A DNA stretch of 64,000 nt from positions 2,542,001-2,606,000 of the forward strand of contig NZ_CP075171.1 of assembly GCF_021379005.1 (NCBI RefSeq), read 5' to 3'. Of this stretch, positions 56,155 through 64,000 are shown piece by piece. Every line of letters begins with the position of its first letter. Position 1 is the first letter of the stretch. Origin of the DNA: Leptodesmis sichuanensis A121. Lineage in GTDB: Bacteria; Cyanobacteriota; Cyanobacteriia; Leptolyngbyales; Leptolyngbyaceae. The notes beneath the pieces were generated by a model. It saw only the letters and a program-made list of their open reading frames with translations, was not told the origin of the DNA and did no database searches. Position numbers and translations under genes: made by a program.

Positions 56155-56668
56155 CAGTGGTGTCACTCACAATAGCCTCTGGAAGCGGTTGTGGGAATAT
56201 GATCCCAACGGCTTACTTGTTGTTGATCCTGATCTGTATATCCGGGTTGTCAATCCCGCGTTTTGTCGTATGTTTAACGTCGCAATGCCGGATGATGTGT
56301 TGGGTCATCCCGTGCAGACCTTACTGGATGATGTAAACGACTTCAAAAAGGTTTGGCAAGATGACATTGTAATTCAGGGGAAACAGAAAGAGTACCCCCG
56401 GTATGGGTTGTATGTGAGCGAAGTCATTTTTTCCATTGAAGAGGAGGGAATTATTGCCTGCATCATGGTGGATAGGAGTCATGAGTTAGAACGCAAGCGG
56501 GAACTGGAAAAACTGAAGCATGAAACCGTGAAGCAAGTCAATGAAGTGGTAGACAATCAGATGAAAGTGGTTCAGGAAATTGCTGGACTGTTGGGGGAAA
56601 CCACTGCCGAAACAAAAGTCAGTTTACTCAAAATTATTGGCATGTTAGAACGGGAGCCATTTATCTAG
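56147..56668 (+). CDS. PAS domain protein of the hydrogenase-linked cassette
   Basis: A 173-residue protein. A PAS domain covers about residues 10-115 (LWEYDPNGLLVVDPDLYIRV, AFCRMFNVAMPDDVLGHPV). After a short linker, EIAGLLGETTAETKVSLLKI ends the protein; this tail, VVQEIAGLLGETTAETK, is the same as in PAS proteins encoded with [FeFe] hydrogenases in Firmicutes as I remember them. There is no kinase or DNA-binding domain, so the output must go by protein contact, most simply to the SpoIIE-type phosphatase coded 18 bases downstream. Cys residues occur in the PAS part (near residues 39 and 106) and could hold a cofactor, but this cannot be decided by eye. Start ATG 56147 overlaps the upstream gene. 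Confidence 0.85.
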   Translation: MSDSGVTHNSLWKRLWEYDPNGLLVVDPDLYIRVVNPAFCRMFNVAMPDDVLGHPVQTLLDDVNDFKKVWQDDIVIQGKQKEYPRYGLYVSEVIFSIEEEGIIACIMVDRSHELERKRELEKLKHETVKQVNEVVDNQMKVVQEIAGLLGETTAETKVSLLKIIGMLEREPFI

Positions 56669-56686
56669 CGATCGCACAAATTACCT

Positions 56687-57853
56687 ATGCCAGTTGATAG
56701 CTTTCTCGATATCCACACCTCCAGCCTGAACAGAAAAGGTGAAGAATTGTGTGGCGATAAAGTGAAGTATTTGAAAACAGAAAATAAGACTATTATTGTC
56801 CTATCGGATGGGCTGGGAAGTGGGGTGAAGGCTAACATCCTGGCAACCCTGACCACCGAAATTTTATTGAAAATGTTAACGGCGGATATTCCCCTTGTAG
56901 AGGTGCTAAAGACTGTTATTGCAACTCTACCCATCTGCCAGGTACGGAAGATCGCCTATTCTACCTTCACCATTATTGAAATCAATAGTGAAACGAATCG
57001 CTTCAAAGTCATTAATTTTGATAACCCCAATTGCTTCTATTTTCGTCAGGGTAAAGCCGTGAATCTGGAAAGTCATACCGAAGAAATTCTCAACCGCAAG
57101 ATTCACATTGCAAAAGGACAGCTATCCCGGGGAGATTTCTTAGCGGCAGCCAGCGATGGGATTCTCTATGCAGGCATGGGAATCACTCTTAACTTCGGTT
57201 GGGGTTGGGAGAATATTTCTCAATTTATTGAAGAAGTGTTAGCACAAAAATCAAAAACGGCCAGGGAAATTGTTCAGGATGTAATTCAGACAACCCGATC
57301 GCTGTATCAGGGGGAAGTCGGTGATGATGCAACTTTTGTGGGTGTGTATGTCAGAAGTCGAAATCCACTGATGATCTTTACTGGTCCACCGTTGAATGAA
57401 GACACAGACGAGGTTCATATCGATCGTCTGCTCAATTTCCAGGGACGCAAAGTGATCTGTGGGGGAACAACGGGCAACATTGTCGCTAATTACCTGGGGG
57501 AAACGATCGAGATGGATCTGTCCACTATCCGCAAGGAGCTACCCCCGATTGGTATGCTCAGTGCCATTGATCTGGTGACGGAGGGAATCTTAACCATTTC
57601 TAAAGCAACGGAATATATCAAGAATTGCGAGGGTGATCTGAGCCGTCTCAAATTTGATAATAATGGGGCATACTTGCTGGCACGGGAGATCCTGCAGGCT
57701 GATTCAATTCATTTTCTGGTGGGTCAAAGTATCAATGAGTTTTACCAAAATCCCTTACTGCCTAAAAACATTTCAATCCGCCGTAGTTTAATTGAAGATC
57801 TGGTAAAATTTCTGCGGGACAAACAGAAAGAAGTAACGATCGAATATTGTTAA
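56687..57853 (+). CDS. SpoIIE-type protein phosphatase of the hydrogenase-linked cassette
   Basis: A 388-residue soluble PP2C-type Ser/Thr phosphatase. Metal-binding Asp residues are conserved: Asp24 (EELCGDKV), Asp41 (VLSDGLGSGVKAN), Asp157 (AASDGILYAG) and Asp213/214 (VGDDATFVGV). Residues 1-220 form the SpoIIE domain. A second part of about 165 residues follows with VICGGTTGNIVANYLGE; this extension also belongs to the hydrogenase-linked family, and its role is unknown. SpoIIE proteins normally dephosphorylate anti-sigma antagonists; no STAS or anti-sigma gene is in the window, so the target is open. It probably takes input from the upstream PAS and [2Fe-2S] proteins. HoxW starts 11 bases after its stop. 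Confidence 0.88.
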   Translation: MPVDSFLDIHTSSLNRKGEELCGDKVKYLKTENKTIIVLSDGLGSGVKANILATLTTEILLKMLTADIPLVEVLKTVIATLPICQVRKIAYSTFTIIEINSETNRFKVINFDNPNCFYFRQGKAVNLESHTEEILNRKIHIAKGQLSRGDFLAAASDGILYAGMGITLNFGWGWENISQFIEEVLAQKSKTAREIVQDVIQTTRSLYQGEVGDDATFVGVYVRSRNPLMIFTGPPLNEDTDEVHIDRLLNFQGRKVICGGTTGNIVANYLGETIEMDLSTIRKELPPIGMLSAIDLVTEGILTISKATEYIKNCEGDLSRLKFDNNGAYLLAREILQADSIHFLVGQSINEFYQNPLLPKNISIRRSLIEDLVKFLRDKQKEVTIEYC

Positions 57854-57864
57854 GCAAATCTAAA

Positions 57865-58305
57865 ATGAACTATCTGGTCATTGGCTATGGCAACTCCTTA
57901 AGAGGGGATGATGGGGCAGGTCAACGAGTTGCCGAACAGGTTGAGGACTGGCATCTGGACAATGTTCGATCGCTCGCCCTGCACCAACTGACTCCAGAAG
58001 TGGCCGCTGACATTGCCGAGGCCGGAACGGTAATTTTTGTGGATGCCACTTTACCTACGGAGGAGCCGATCACCCAGGTTCAGTTGGTGCCGATTCAGGC
58101 GCAGGACACTCCAACCCACTGGGCCCATTTTCAAGATCCGCGATCGCTCCTGACTCTCACTCAACGGGTCTATGGTACTGTTCCTCCCAGTTGGTGGATC
58201 TTAATTCCTGCAATAGATTTTGAATTTGGTGAGCAGTTTTCTGCTATCACCCAACAGGGAATTAGAGATGCATTAATACAGATTAAAGATTTGCTTAACG
58301 ATTGA
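57865..58305 (+). CDS. hoxW: Hydrogenase maturation protease HoxW
   Basis: A 146-residue endopeptidase of the HyaD/HybD family. It cuts the C-terminal tail of HoxH after nickel has been inserted. Recognition: YGNSLRGDDGAG near the N-terminus (metal-binding acidic residue), TPEVAADIAEAGTVIFVDAT with the second Asp, and the SLLTLTQRVYG and PSWWILIPAIDFEFGE blocks of the HoxW subfamily. Start ATG 57865; a TTG at 57847 is in frame but inside the previous gene. Its distance from hoxH (about 5.5 kb) with adhE and the cassette in between indicates that the whole block is a functional unit for the hydrogenase. Confidence 0.92.
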   Translation: MNYLVIGYGNSLRGDDGAGQRVAEQVEDWHLDNVRSLALHQLTPEVAADIAEAGTVIFVDATLPTEEPITQVQLVPIQAQDTPTHWAHFQDPRSLLTLTQRVYGTVPPSWWILIPAIDFEFGEQFSAITQQGIRDALIQIKDLLND

Positions 58306-58343
58306 TTAAATTACTTGCGACTCATATAGCAACTTTTGGTCAA

Positions 58344-58589
58344 GCATCACCAGGAAATCAATTTCCTGGCTCATCGCCAAAGTCATCTAAAGACGACTGG
58401 ACAAGAGTTTCAGTCCATTTGCATGGACTTGCGCTGTTAGCCCAAAATTTATCTTAGCGGGTTGACAACAGAGACATGAGCCTTTCAGAACTTTTGTCAG
58501 TCAATCAGCTTGCGCTGTTAGCCCAAAATTTATTTTAGCGGGTTGACAACAGAGACATGAGCCTTTCAGAACTTTTGTCAGTCAATCAG
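58344..58589 (+). mobile_element. MITE-like element, copy C (5'-truncated, with tandem 3' duplication)
   Basis: Homologous to the elements at 18554 and 23087 from GCATCACCAGG on; the left terminal repeat is missing or decayed. The same hairpins CCAGGAAAT/ATTTCCTGG and AGTCCAT/ATGGACT are present. The 3' part (81 bases, 58428-58508) is repeated directly at 58509-58589 with a single difference. Both copies end TTTTGTCAGTCAATCAG. I see no target duplication for this copy. Confidence 0.8.
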
Positions 58590-59344
58590 CCGAAGACTGC
58601 AAACTTTCTCATGCCTGGTGCCGCATAGGAATATTAACCAATGACAATCCTAATTTAGCCGATCATTGCATCTAAACCTGGCCCAAGTCCAGAACCGTAG
58701 TTTCTTCTAGGGGAAAACTCCAGTTTTCTAGCTAACCTTGGTTTACCTACTTTCTCGTAGTTATTATCAATAATTTCATGAATTCATGATAAACAACTAA
58801 CTTGTTGTTTTTAAGCTACGTTTTGTCATCAATTGCCAACAAAAACTCTTTGGTTTGTTTCCAGCAGCGAATTCGGCTTGTCCCTGGTCAGTTGATTAGC
58901 CCGTTGCTCATAAACAGAGTATTGCTCACGCCTTCTGCCCAATGCCAGATATGGCCTAATGACCAATGACCAACGAAAAAATAGTGTTTCATATTATAAA
59001 TTCAGTTCCCTATGCTACTAAATTGAAGTATTATTGAAGAGGGAAACAAAGCAAGATGCCGTTATAAAAGACGTAGTAAAGCCAGAAAGCAATTGCATCA
59101 TTTGTGGAGTTTGAAGTTTCTTCTAAGTAAATAGATTGTGATCAAGGTGTTCAAGTTGTCGTCCGGGAATATAAAGCAAAACTTAAGAGTGAATTTGGGT
59201 TGGTACTGGTTTCCAGAGTTTCGTTGATTTTCACAAAGTGCCTCCATTGAATGCAGTTATTAGCTGCAACCCAATTCTTGTTCCTTTCAAAGGTACTGTC
59301 CCTGTCACTCGATCCACCCTCGATAGTCGATAGGAGATTAAAAG
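58590..59344. other. Long leader region upstream of pckA
   Basis: Holds a dispersed repeat at 58680-58755, AATGACC-type short repeats at about 58958-58974 and AT-rich sequence. The pckA promoter should be here. The last 15 bases before pckA contain TAGGAG, a ribosome site. I see no open frame, riboswitch or terminator of note. Confidence 0.45.
58680..58755 (+). repeat. Dispersed ~75-bp repeat, copy 2
   Basis: Relative of 41816-41890, starting with CCAAGTCCAGAACCGTAGTT and continuing with scattered differences through TTTTCTAGCT. Here CCAAG can pair with CTTGG about 50 bases on. It lies between the MITE-like element and the pckA leader. Confidence 0.6.
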
Positions 59345-61057
59345 ATGGCCACCCTCAGTAATCTACAGGGCAATTGTTATCAGGATCTCATTAATGCCAA
59401 GTACAGCGCATCCCGGTTAGGCTCTGGGCTAGGTTATCCCGCTCAGGGGTTGAGTAGTGTGGGGATACGACACGATGACCAGTTCTACGGCTTAGAAGAA
59501 TTAGGAATGAAAAATTTGGGGCAGATTTATCGCAATCTGCCCGTTCCTGTGTTAGTGGAACATGCCTTGGTGAGGGGAGAGGGACGGTTGGCAACCAATG
59601 GGGCATTATGTGTGGAAACGGGTAAGTACACGGGACGATCGCCCAAGGACAAATTTATTGTCGAGGAAGCTAGCAGTTGGTCGAACATTGATTGGAATAA
59701 GTTTAACGTTCCCATTTCCGAAGCCAAGTTTCAGCAGTTATACCAACGAGTGCTGTCTTATATTCAGGGACGTGATCTGTATATTTTCGATGGCTATGTG
59801 GGAGCGGATCCACGCTATCAATTTGGAGTTCGTGTGATTAATGAATTCGCATGGCAGAATCTGTTTGTGCATCAGTTATTCTTGCGTCCTACCGCAGCCG
59901 AATTGGAAGGCCACAAAGCTGATTTCACCGTGATTTCTGTCCCTGGATTACAAGCCGATCCAGAGGTAGATGGGATTCACAGTGAAGCCTTTGTTGTGTT
60001 ACATATCGGCAAGCGGTTGGTGCTGGTGGGAGGCACCCACTATGCTGGAGAAATGAAAAAGTCTGTGTTCTCGCTGATGAATTACCTGATGCCCCAACAG
60101 GATGTGCTGCCGATGCACGGAGCCGCCAATATTGATCATCATGGCCATACGGCGCTGTTCTTTGGACTGTCAGGAACGGGGAAAACCACGCTCTCGGCGG
60201 ATCCTGATCGCAGCCTGATTGGCGATGATGAACATGGTTGGTCAGCCGAAGGTATCTTCAACTTTGAGGGTGGCTGTTACGCCAAAACCATTCACCTGTC
60301 CCAGGAAAATGAACCGCAAATCTGGTCAGCGATCCGGTTTGGCTCGATCCTGGAAAATGTGGCGATCGCACCTGATAGCCGGGTCCTGGATTATGATGAT
60401 GGCCACCTGACGGAAAATACCCGTGCCGCCTATCCCCTGACCTACATTCCCAACTGTTCTATTTCGGGGGTAGGGGGGCATCCTAAAACGGTGATTTTCC
60501 TGACGGCAGATGCCTTTGGTGTATTGCCCCCCATCTCCCGGTTGACTCGTGAGCAGGCCATGTACCACTTCCTCTCCGGCTACACCAGCAAGTTGGCTGG
60601 AACGGAACGGGACATTACTGCACCACAAGTGACCTTCTCTGCCTGCTTTGGTCAGTGCTTCTTCCCACTGCCAGCCACAGTCTACGCAGAGATGCTGGGC
60701 GATCGCCTGGAGCAACATCCCGAAACCCAGGTTTACCTGGTCAATACGGGCTGGTCAGGGGGTGCTTACGGGATTGGCAAACGGATGTCCATCAAGCATA
60801 CGCGGGCCATGGTGTCAGCGGCGCTGAATGGGGATCTGGACAACGTCAAGTATACGCCCCATCCTGTATTTCAGATTCTGGTGCCAGAACGGGTTCCGGG
60901 TGTGCCGACTGAAATTCTGAATCCCCGCAATGCCTGGGAAGATGCAGAAGCCTATGACCAGCAGGCCCAGGAACTGGCGAGACAATTTGTGGAAAATTTC
61001 AAACAATTTGGCTCGGTACGCCCAGAAATTCTGGAAGCTGGCCCGATCGTGCGGTGA
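59345..61057 (+). CDS. pckA: ATP-dependent phosphoenolpyruvate carboxykinase
   Basis: A 570-residue enzyme. It interconverts oxaloacetate + ATP and PEP + CO2 + ADP. The P-loop is [16 protein letters not shown] and the metal/PEP site residues lie in [34 protein letters not shown] and [20 protein letters not shown] are other family blocks. The length and N-terminus (about 40 extra residues before the conserved [17 protein letters not shown]) fit other cyanobacterial copies. Most cyanobacteria rely on PEP carboxylase, so this enzyme, with ppsA next, gives flexible PEP/oxaloacetate use in the dark. The start ATG 59345 has AGGAG upstream. A palindrome of 31 bases separates it from ppsA. Confidence 0.96.
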   Translation: MATLSNLQGNCYQDLINAKYSASRLGSGLGYPAQGLSSVGIRHDDQFYGLEELGMKNLGQIYRNLPVPVLVEHALVRGEGRLATNGALCVETGKYTGRSPKDKFIVEEASSWSNIDWNKFNVPISEAKFQQLYQRVLSYIQGRDLYIFDGYVGADPRYQFGVRVINEFAWQNLFVHQLFLRPTAAELEGHKADFTVISVPGLQADPEVDGIHSEAFVVLHIGKRLVLVGGTHYAGEMKKSVFSLMNYLMPQQDVLPMHGAANIDHHGHTALFFGLSGTGKTTLSADPDRSLIGDDEHGWSAEGIFNFEGGCYAKTIHLSQENEPQIWSAIRFGSILENVAIAPDSRVLDYDDGHLTENTRAAYPLTYIPNCSISGVGGHPKTVIFLTADAFGVLPPISRLTREQAMYHFLSGYTSKLAGTERDITAPQVTFSACFGQCFFPLPATVYAEMLGDRLEQHPETQVYLVNTGWSGGAYGIGKRMSIKHTRAMVSAALNGDLDNVKYTPHPVFQILVPERVPGVPTEILNPRNAWEDAEAYDQQAQELARQFVENFKQFGSVRPEILEAGPIVR

Positions 61058-61060
61058 TCT

Positions 61061-61091
61061 GGTAGAGACGTGTGGCCCACACGTCTCTACC
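61061..61091 (+). repeat. Perfect 15-bp palindrome between pckA and ppsA
   Basis: GGTAGAGACGTGTGG and CCACACGTCTCTACC face each other around one base. GTAGAGACG palindromes are common dispersed repeats in cyanobacteria. It has no T-run, so it probably stabilises the upstream mRNA or is a simple repeat rather than a terminator. Confidence 0.75.
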
Positions 61092-61161
61092 ACCGGGAAA
61101 TTTGGGGTTTTAGAGACGCAAGGACGGAAGAAAGTTTAGAAGTTTTTTTGAGGAGTCTATT

Positions 61162-63669
61162 ATGGTAGCCACCATTGAGAATCGTGATGCTGTGCAATCT
61201 TCCAGAGAAAATGCGCTGGTGTTGTGGTTTGAAGAAGTCGGAATTGCCGACATTCCACTTGTAGGCGGGAAAAACGCCTCTCTGGGAGAGATGATTCAGC
61301 AGTTAAATTCCAAGGGCGTGAATGTACCCACGGGATTTGCAACCACGGCTTATGCTTTTCGCTATTTCATTGAACGGGCCGGATTAGAAGAAAAACTGCG
61401 GCAATTGTTCTCTGACCTGGATGTGGAGGATATGAACAACCTGCGGGAACGGGGCAGACAGGCTCGATCGCTGATCCTGCACACCCCCTTCCCAGCGGAA
61501 CTAGAAGCTGCGATTACGCAAGCCTATCTGAAGCTGTGTGAGCGCTATAACGGGTCGTCTGATTTCTGCGATCGCCTCGCTCCCGACCAACAGGAGGAGT
61601 GCAAGCGCTACAGCGTCAACACGGATGTGGCGGTACGCTCCAGCGCCACCGCTGAAGACCTGCCGGATGCCAGCTTTGCCGGACAACAGGAAACCTACCT
61701 CAACGTCTACGGCGTGAATGCAGTCCTGGATGCCTGCCACAAGTGTTTTGCTTCCCTGTTCACCGATCGTGCGATTTCCTACCGCACCATCAAGGGCTTC
61801 AGTCACTTTGATGTGGCCCTTTCCGTGGGGGTGCAAAAGATGGTGCGCTCTGACCTGGCCACTTCTGGAGTGATGTTCTCGATTGATACCGAAACGGGCT
61901 TCAAGAATGCCGCTCTCGTTACTGCCGCTTACGGTCTGGGTGAAAATGTGGTGCAGGGAGCCGTCAACCCGGATGAATACTTTGTCTTTAAGCCGACCCT
62001 GAAGCAGGGCTACAAGCCAATCCTGGAAAAACGGTTGGGCAGTAAGGAAATCAAGATGGTGTATGACATTGGCGGCAGTAAGCTGACCAAGAATATTCCG
62101 GTTCCCGAACCCGATCGCAAAAAATACGCCCTCAGCGATGATGAAATTCTCACCCTGGCGAAGTGGGCCTGCATCATCGAAGACCACTATTCTGAAGTTC
62201 GGGGTGTCTACACGCCGATGGATATTGAGTGGGCGAAAGATGGCTTAACGGGTGAACTCTTTATCGTCCAGGCTCGTCCTGAAACGGTGCAATCTCAGAA
62301 GTCCGGTAATGTACTTCGTAATTACAAACTGCAAGGCACGGGTGACGTCATCGTCAGAGGTCGTGCAGTTGGTGAGATGATTGGCCAGGGTAAGGCGCGT
62401 GTGATTCTGGATGTTCATAAAATCGATGAATTCCAGGCTGGCGAAGTGCTGGTGACTAACAAGACCGACCCGGATTGGGAACCGATTATGAAAAAGGCCA
62501 GCGCGATCGTCACCAACCAGGGCGGACGCACCTGTCATGCGGCGATCATTGCCCGGGAGATGGGGATTCCCGCGATCGTCGGGTGTGGTGACGCAACCGG
62601 AGTGATTAAAAACGGTCAGGACATCACCGTATCCTGCTCAGAAGGAGAAGAAGGTCGGGTTTATAGCGGTCTGGTGCCCTTTGAAGTGGTGGAAACGGAA
62701 CTCGATAATCTGCCGCGCACCAAGACCCAGATCTTGATGAATGTGGGCAACCCGGAAGAAGCCTTTGGGCTGGCCTCTGTTCCCTGCGATGGGGTGGGTC
62801 TGGCGCGGCTGGAGTTCATCATTGCCAACCACATCAAAGCCCACCCACTGGCGTTGATGCACTTCGATCAATTGCAAGACGAATCGGTGAAACGAGAAAT
62901 CGCTACTCTCACCGCACTCTACACCCACAAACCCGACTTCTTTGTCGATAAAGTGGCTCAGGGAATTGGCCTGATTGCGGCGGCCTTCTATCCCAAACCT
63001 GTTGTCGTTCGGATGTCTGACTTCAAGAGCAACGAGTATGCCAACCTGCTGGGCGGCAGACAGTTTGAACCCCATGAAGAAAACCCGATGATTGGCTGGC
63101 GGGGTGCCTCTCGCTACTATGACGAGAAATACCGCGATGCCTACGGGCTGGAATGCAAGGCGCTGAAACGAGTCCGGGATGAAATGGGCCTCACCAACGT
63201 GATTCCCATGATCCCCTTCTGCCGCACTCCCGATGAAGGCCGCAAGGTGCTGGCAGAAATGGAAAAACACGGACTGAAACGGGGTGAAAACGGTCTGCAA
63301 GTCTACGTGATGTGTGAAATTCCCAATAACGTGATTCTGGCTGAGCAATTCAGTGAGGTCTTTGATGGCTTCTCGATCGGATCCAATGATTTGACTCAGC
63401 TCACCCTGGGCCTCGATCGCGACTCGGCTCTGGTGGCCCACATCTTCGACGAACGGAATGAAGGTGTGAAGGAAATGGTACGTCAGGTGATCGCCCGCGC
63501 CAAAGCCAAAGGCCGCAAAGTCGGCATCTGTGGTCAGGCTCCCAGCGATTACCCCGAATTCGCCCGCTTCCTGGTGGAACAAGGCATCGACTCCATCAGC
63601 CTCAACCCCGACTCTGTACTGAAGACGCTGCTGGATATTGCCAAAACGGAGGAGGCGATCGGACGTTAA
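61162..63669 (+). CDS. ppsA: Phosphoenolpyruvate synthase
   Basis: An 835-residue enzyme converting pyruvate + ATP to PEP + AMP + phosphate. Domains: ATP-grasp N-terminal part (LVGGKNASLGEMIQQL near 35, VAVRSSATAEDLPDASFAGQ near 155), a swivelling domain with the phosphorylated His in GGRTCHAAIIAREMGI (near 455), and a C-terminal PEP-binding barrel (NVGNPEEAFGLA, VRMSDFKSNEYANLLGG, SIGSNDLTQLTLGLDRDSA, GICGQAPSDYPEFA). The last block includes the active-site Cys in VGICGQAPS. It lies about 100 bases behind pckA on the same strand, probably in one transcription unit. It replenishes PEP from pyruvate or lactate. A terminator follows at 63704. Confidence 0.96.
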   Translation: MVATIENRDAVQSSRENALVLWFEEVGIADIPLVGGKNASLGEMIQQLNSKGVNVPTGFATTAYAFRYFIERAGLEEKLRQLFSDLDVEDMNNLRERGRQARSLILHTPFPAELEAAITQAYLKLCERYNGSSDFCDRLAPDQQEECKRYSVNTDVAVRSSATAEDLPDASFAGQQETYLNVYGVNAVLDACHKCFASLFTDRAISYRTIKGFSHFDVALSVGVQKMVRSDLATSGVMFSIDTETGFKNAALVTAAYGLGENVVQGAVNPDEYFVFKPTLKQGYKPILEKRLGSKEIKMVYDIGGSKLTKNIPVPEPDRKKYALSDDEILTLAKWACIIEDHYSEVRGVYTPMDIEWAKDGLTGELFIVQARPETVQSQKSGNVLRNYKLQGTGDVIVRGRAVGEMIGQGKARVILDVHKIDEFQAGEVLVTNKTDPDWEPIMKKASAIVTNQGGRTCHAAIIAREMGIPAIVGCGDATGVIKNGQDITVSCSEGEEGRVYSGLVPFEVVETELDNLPRTKTQILMNVGNPEEAFGLASVPCDGVGLARLEFIIANHIKAHPLALMHFDQLQDESVKREIATLTALYTHKPDFFVDKVAQGIGLIAAAFYPKPVVVRMSDFKSNEYANLLGGRQFEPHEENPMIGWRGASRYYDEKYRDAYGLECKALKRVRDEMGLTNVIPMIPFCRTPDEGRKVLAEMEKHGLKRGENGLQVYVMCEIPNNVILAEQFSEVFDGFSIGSNDLTQLTLGLDRDSALVAHIFDERNEGVKEMVRQVIARAKAKGRKVGICGQAPSDYPEFARFLVEQGIDSISLNPDSVLKTLLDIAKTEEAIGR

Positions 63670-63703
63670 GCTCGTCTGCTAAATTCAGCACGATAAGTTG
63701 AAG

Positions 63704-63746
63704 AGTTTCATGGTCACGCTTTCCAGGTGTGGCCATGAAACTTTTT
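63704..63746. terminator. Rho-independent terminator shared by ppsA and the integrase gene
   Basis: AGTTTCATGG (63704-63713) pairs with CCATGAAACT (63733-63742), with a possible inner CAC/GTG pair, followed by five T residues on the plus strand. The minus strand has fewer T residues after the stem, so it mainly serves ppsA. Confidence 0.85.
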
Positions 63747-64000
63747 ATCCATCCAGGGGACTTCTAACTCCTCGTCCACCTCGATTCAGTACATGAGTGT
63801 AAATCATCGTCGTTTTCACATCCTTATGTCCCAATAACTCTTGCACAGTGCGAATGTCATAGCCGTCCTGCAATAAATGTGTAGCAAAGCTATGCCGAAG
63901 CGTATGGCAACTGACTCGCTTCTGAATGTTGGCTAAAAATACTGCCTGCTTAAGATTCTTCTGAACATTGGATGGATGCAGATGATAGCGTCCAATTTGG
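63745..64000 (-). CDS. Integron-type tyrosine recombinase (IntI-like), C-terminal part, cut by the window edge
   Basis: Translation of the minus strand from the right edge gives 85 residues: [56 protein letters not shown] and [14 protein letters not shown], stop at 63745-63747. The catalytic Arg is in [10 protein letters not shown], His in LLGHKD and the nucleophile Tyr in TTMIYTHV. The tail [10 protein letters not shown] and the segment [17 protein letters not shown] are those of integron integrases, which recombine attI with cassette attC sites, rather than XerCD. The N-terminal part and any attI/cassettes lie to the right of the window. It could be a chromosomal integron or an isolated relic. 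Confidence 0.82.
   Translation of the reverse strand, partial: QIGRYHLHPSNVQKNLKQAVFLANIQKRVSCHTLRHSFATHLLQDGYDIRTVQELLGHKDVKTTMIYTHVLNRGGRGVRSPLDG

Noticed and set aside
62638-63582. Long minus-strand frame inside ppsA
   Set aside because: Antisense shadow; ppsA motifs are intact on the plus strand and the shadow shows no domain.
1-64000. CRISPR arrays, rRNA and tRNA genes
   Set aside because: No regularly spaced repeat-spacer pattern and no recognisable rRNA or tRNA sequence was seen; the repeats present are inverted, dispersed or heptameric.

Overview
The window is chromosomal DNA of a cyanobacterium, most likely a filamentous one of the Leptolyngbya-like groups (lineage is inference). 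Direct support: the HIP1 octamer GCGATCGC is very frequent, heptameric short tandem repeats of the CCCCATC/CCCTATT kind are scattered about, and the gene content is cyanobacterial (Rcp1-like receivers, NTRC, HoxEFUYH, a CP12 domain, LabA-type NYN protein, a Mo-nitro_C protein). I saw no rRNA, tRNA or CRISPR array.

Left part (1-32.4 kb): a large block of multi-domain signalling proteins, much of it damaged. One histidine kinase is cut by an in-frame amber codon (1257-1259). A Ser/Thr kinase-ATPase-GAF-PAS-histidine kinase is split by an ISKra4-type element (5837-7226, 8-bp target duplication). An intact 1956-residue paralogue lies at 12655-18525. A GAF/PAS hybrid kinase is split by an IS4-like element (27841-29284, 9-bp target duplication) whose own transposase is frameshifted by a 17-bp duplication. 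Around them are two tandem Rcp1-like receivers, a FIST sensor with a PAS kinase, an M50-CBS membrane protease, a methyltransferase, and an OmpR/Hpt/REC/GGDEF regulator. Removing each IS and one target copy restores the reading frame exactly.

Middle part (32.4-39.4 kb): ordinary housekeeping and accessory genes: Mo-nitro_C protein, NYN protein, a two-gene nucleoside/BMP-type ABC transporter lacking its usual second permease and binding protein, dtd, NTRC, and a short secreted TPS-domain protein.

Right part (39.5-63.7 kb): a compact dark/anaerobic carbon and hydrogen metabolism cluster. On the minus strand: pfkA, a dihydroorotate dehydrogenase-like gene, nifJ (PFOR). Divergent from it on the plus strand: hoxE, hoxF, hoxU, hoxY, a CBS-CP12 fusion, hoxH, adhE, then a three-gene cassette ([2Fe-2S] thioredoxin-like protein, PAS protein, SpoIIE-type phosphatase), hoxW, pckA and ppsA. 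Together these can convert sugar phosphates to PEP/pyruvate, acetyl-CoA, reduced ferredoxin/NADH, H2 and ethanol, with PEP carboxykinase and PEP synthase resetting the PEP/pyruvate/oxaloacetate node. The most interesting points are the [2Fe-2S]-PAS-SpoIIE cassette, which I know mainly as a companion of putative sensory [FeFe] hydrogenases but which here sits beside a [NiFe] Hox operon, and the CBS-CP12 protein inside the hox operon that has lost one C-terminal cysteine.

The window ends in the 3' end of an integron-type tyrosine recombinase gene (minus strand). A small MITE-like repeat family, about 200 bp with target duplications and a chain of nested hairpins, occurs at 18.55, 23.09 and 58.34 kb.
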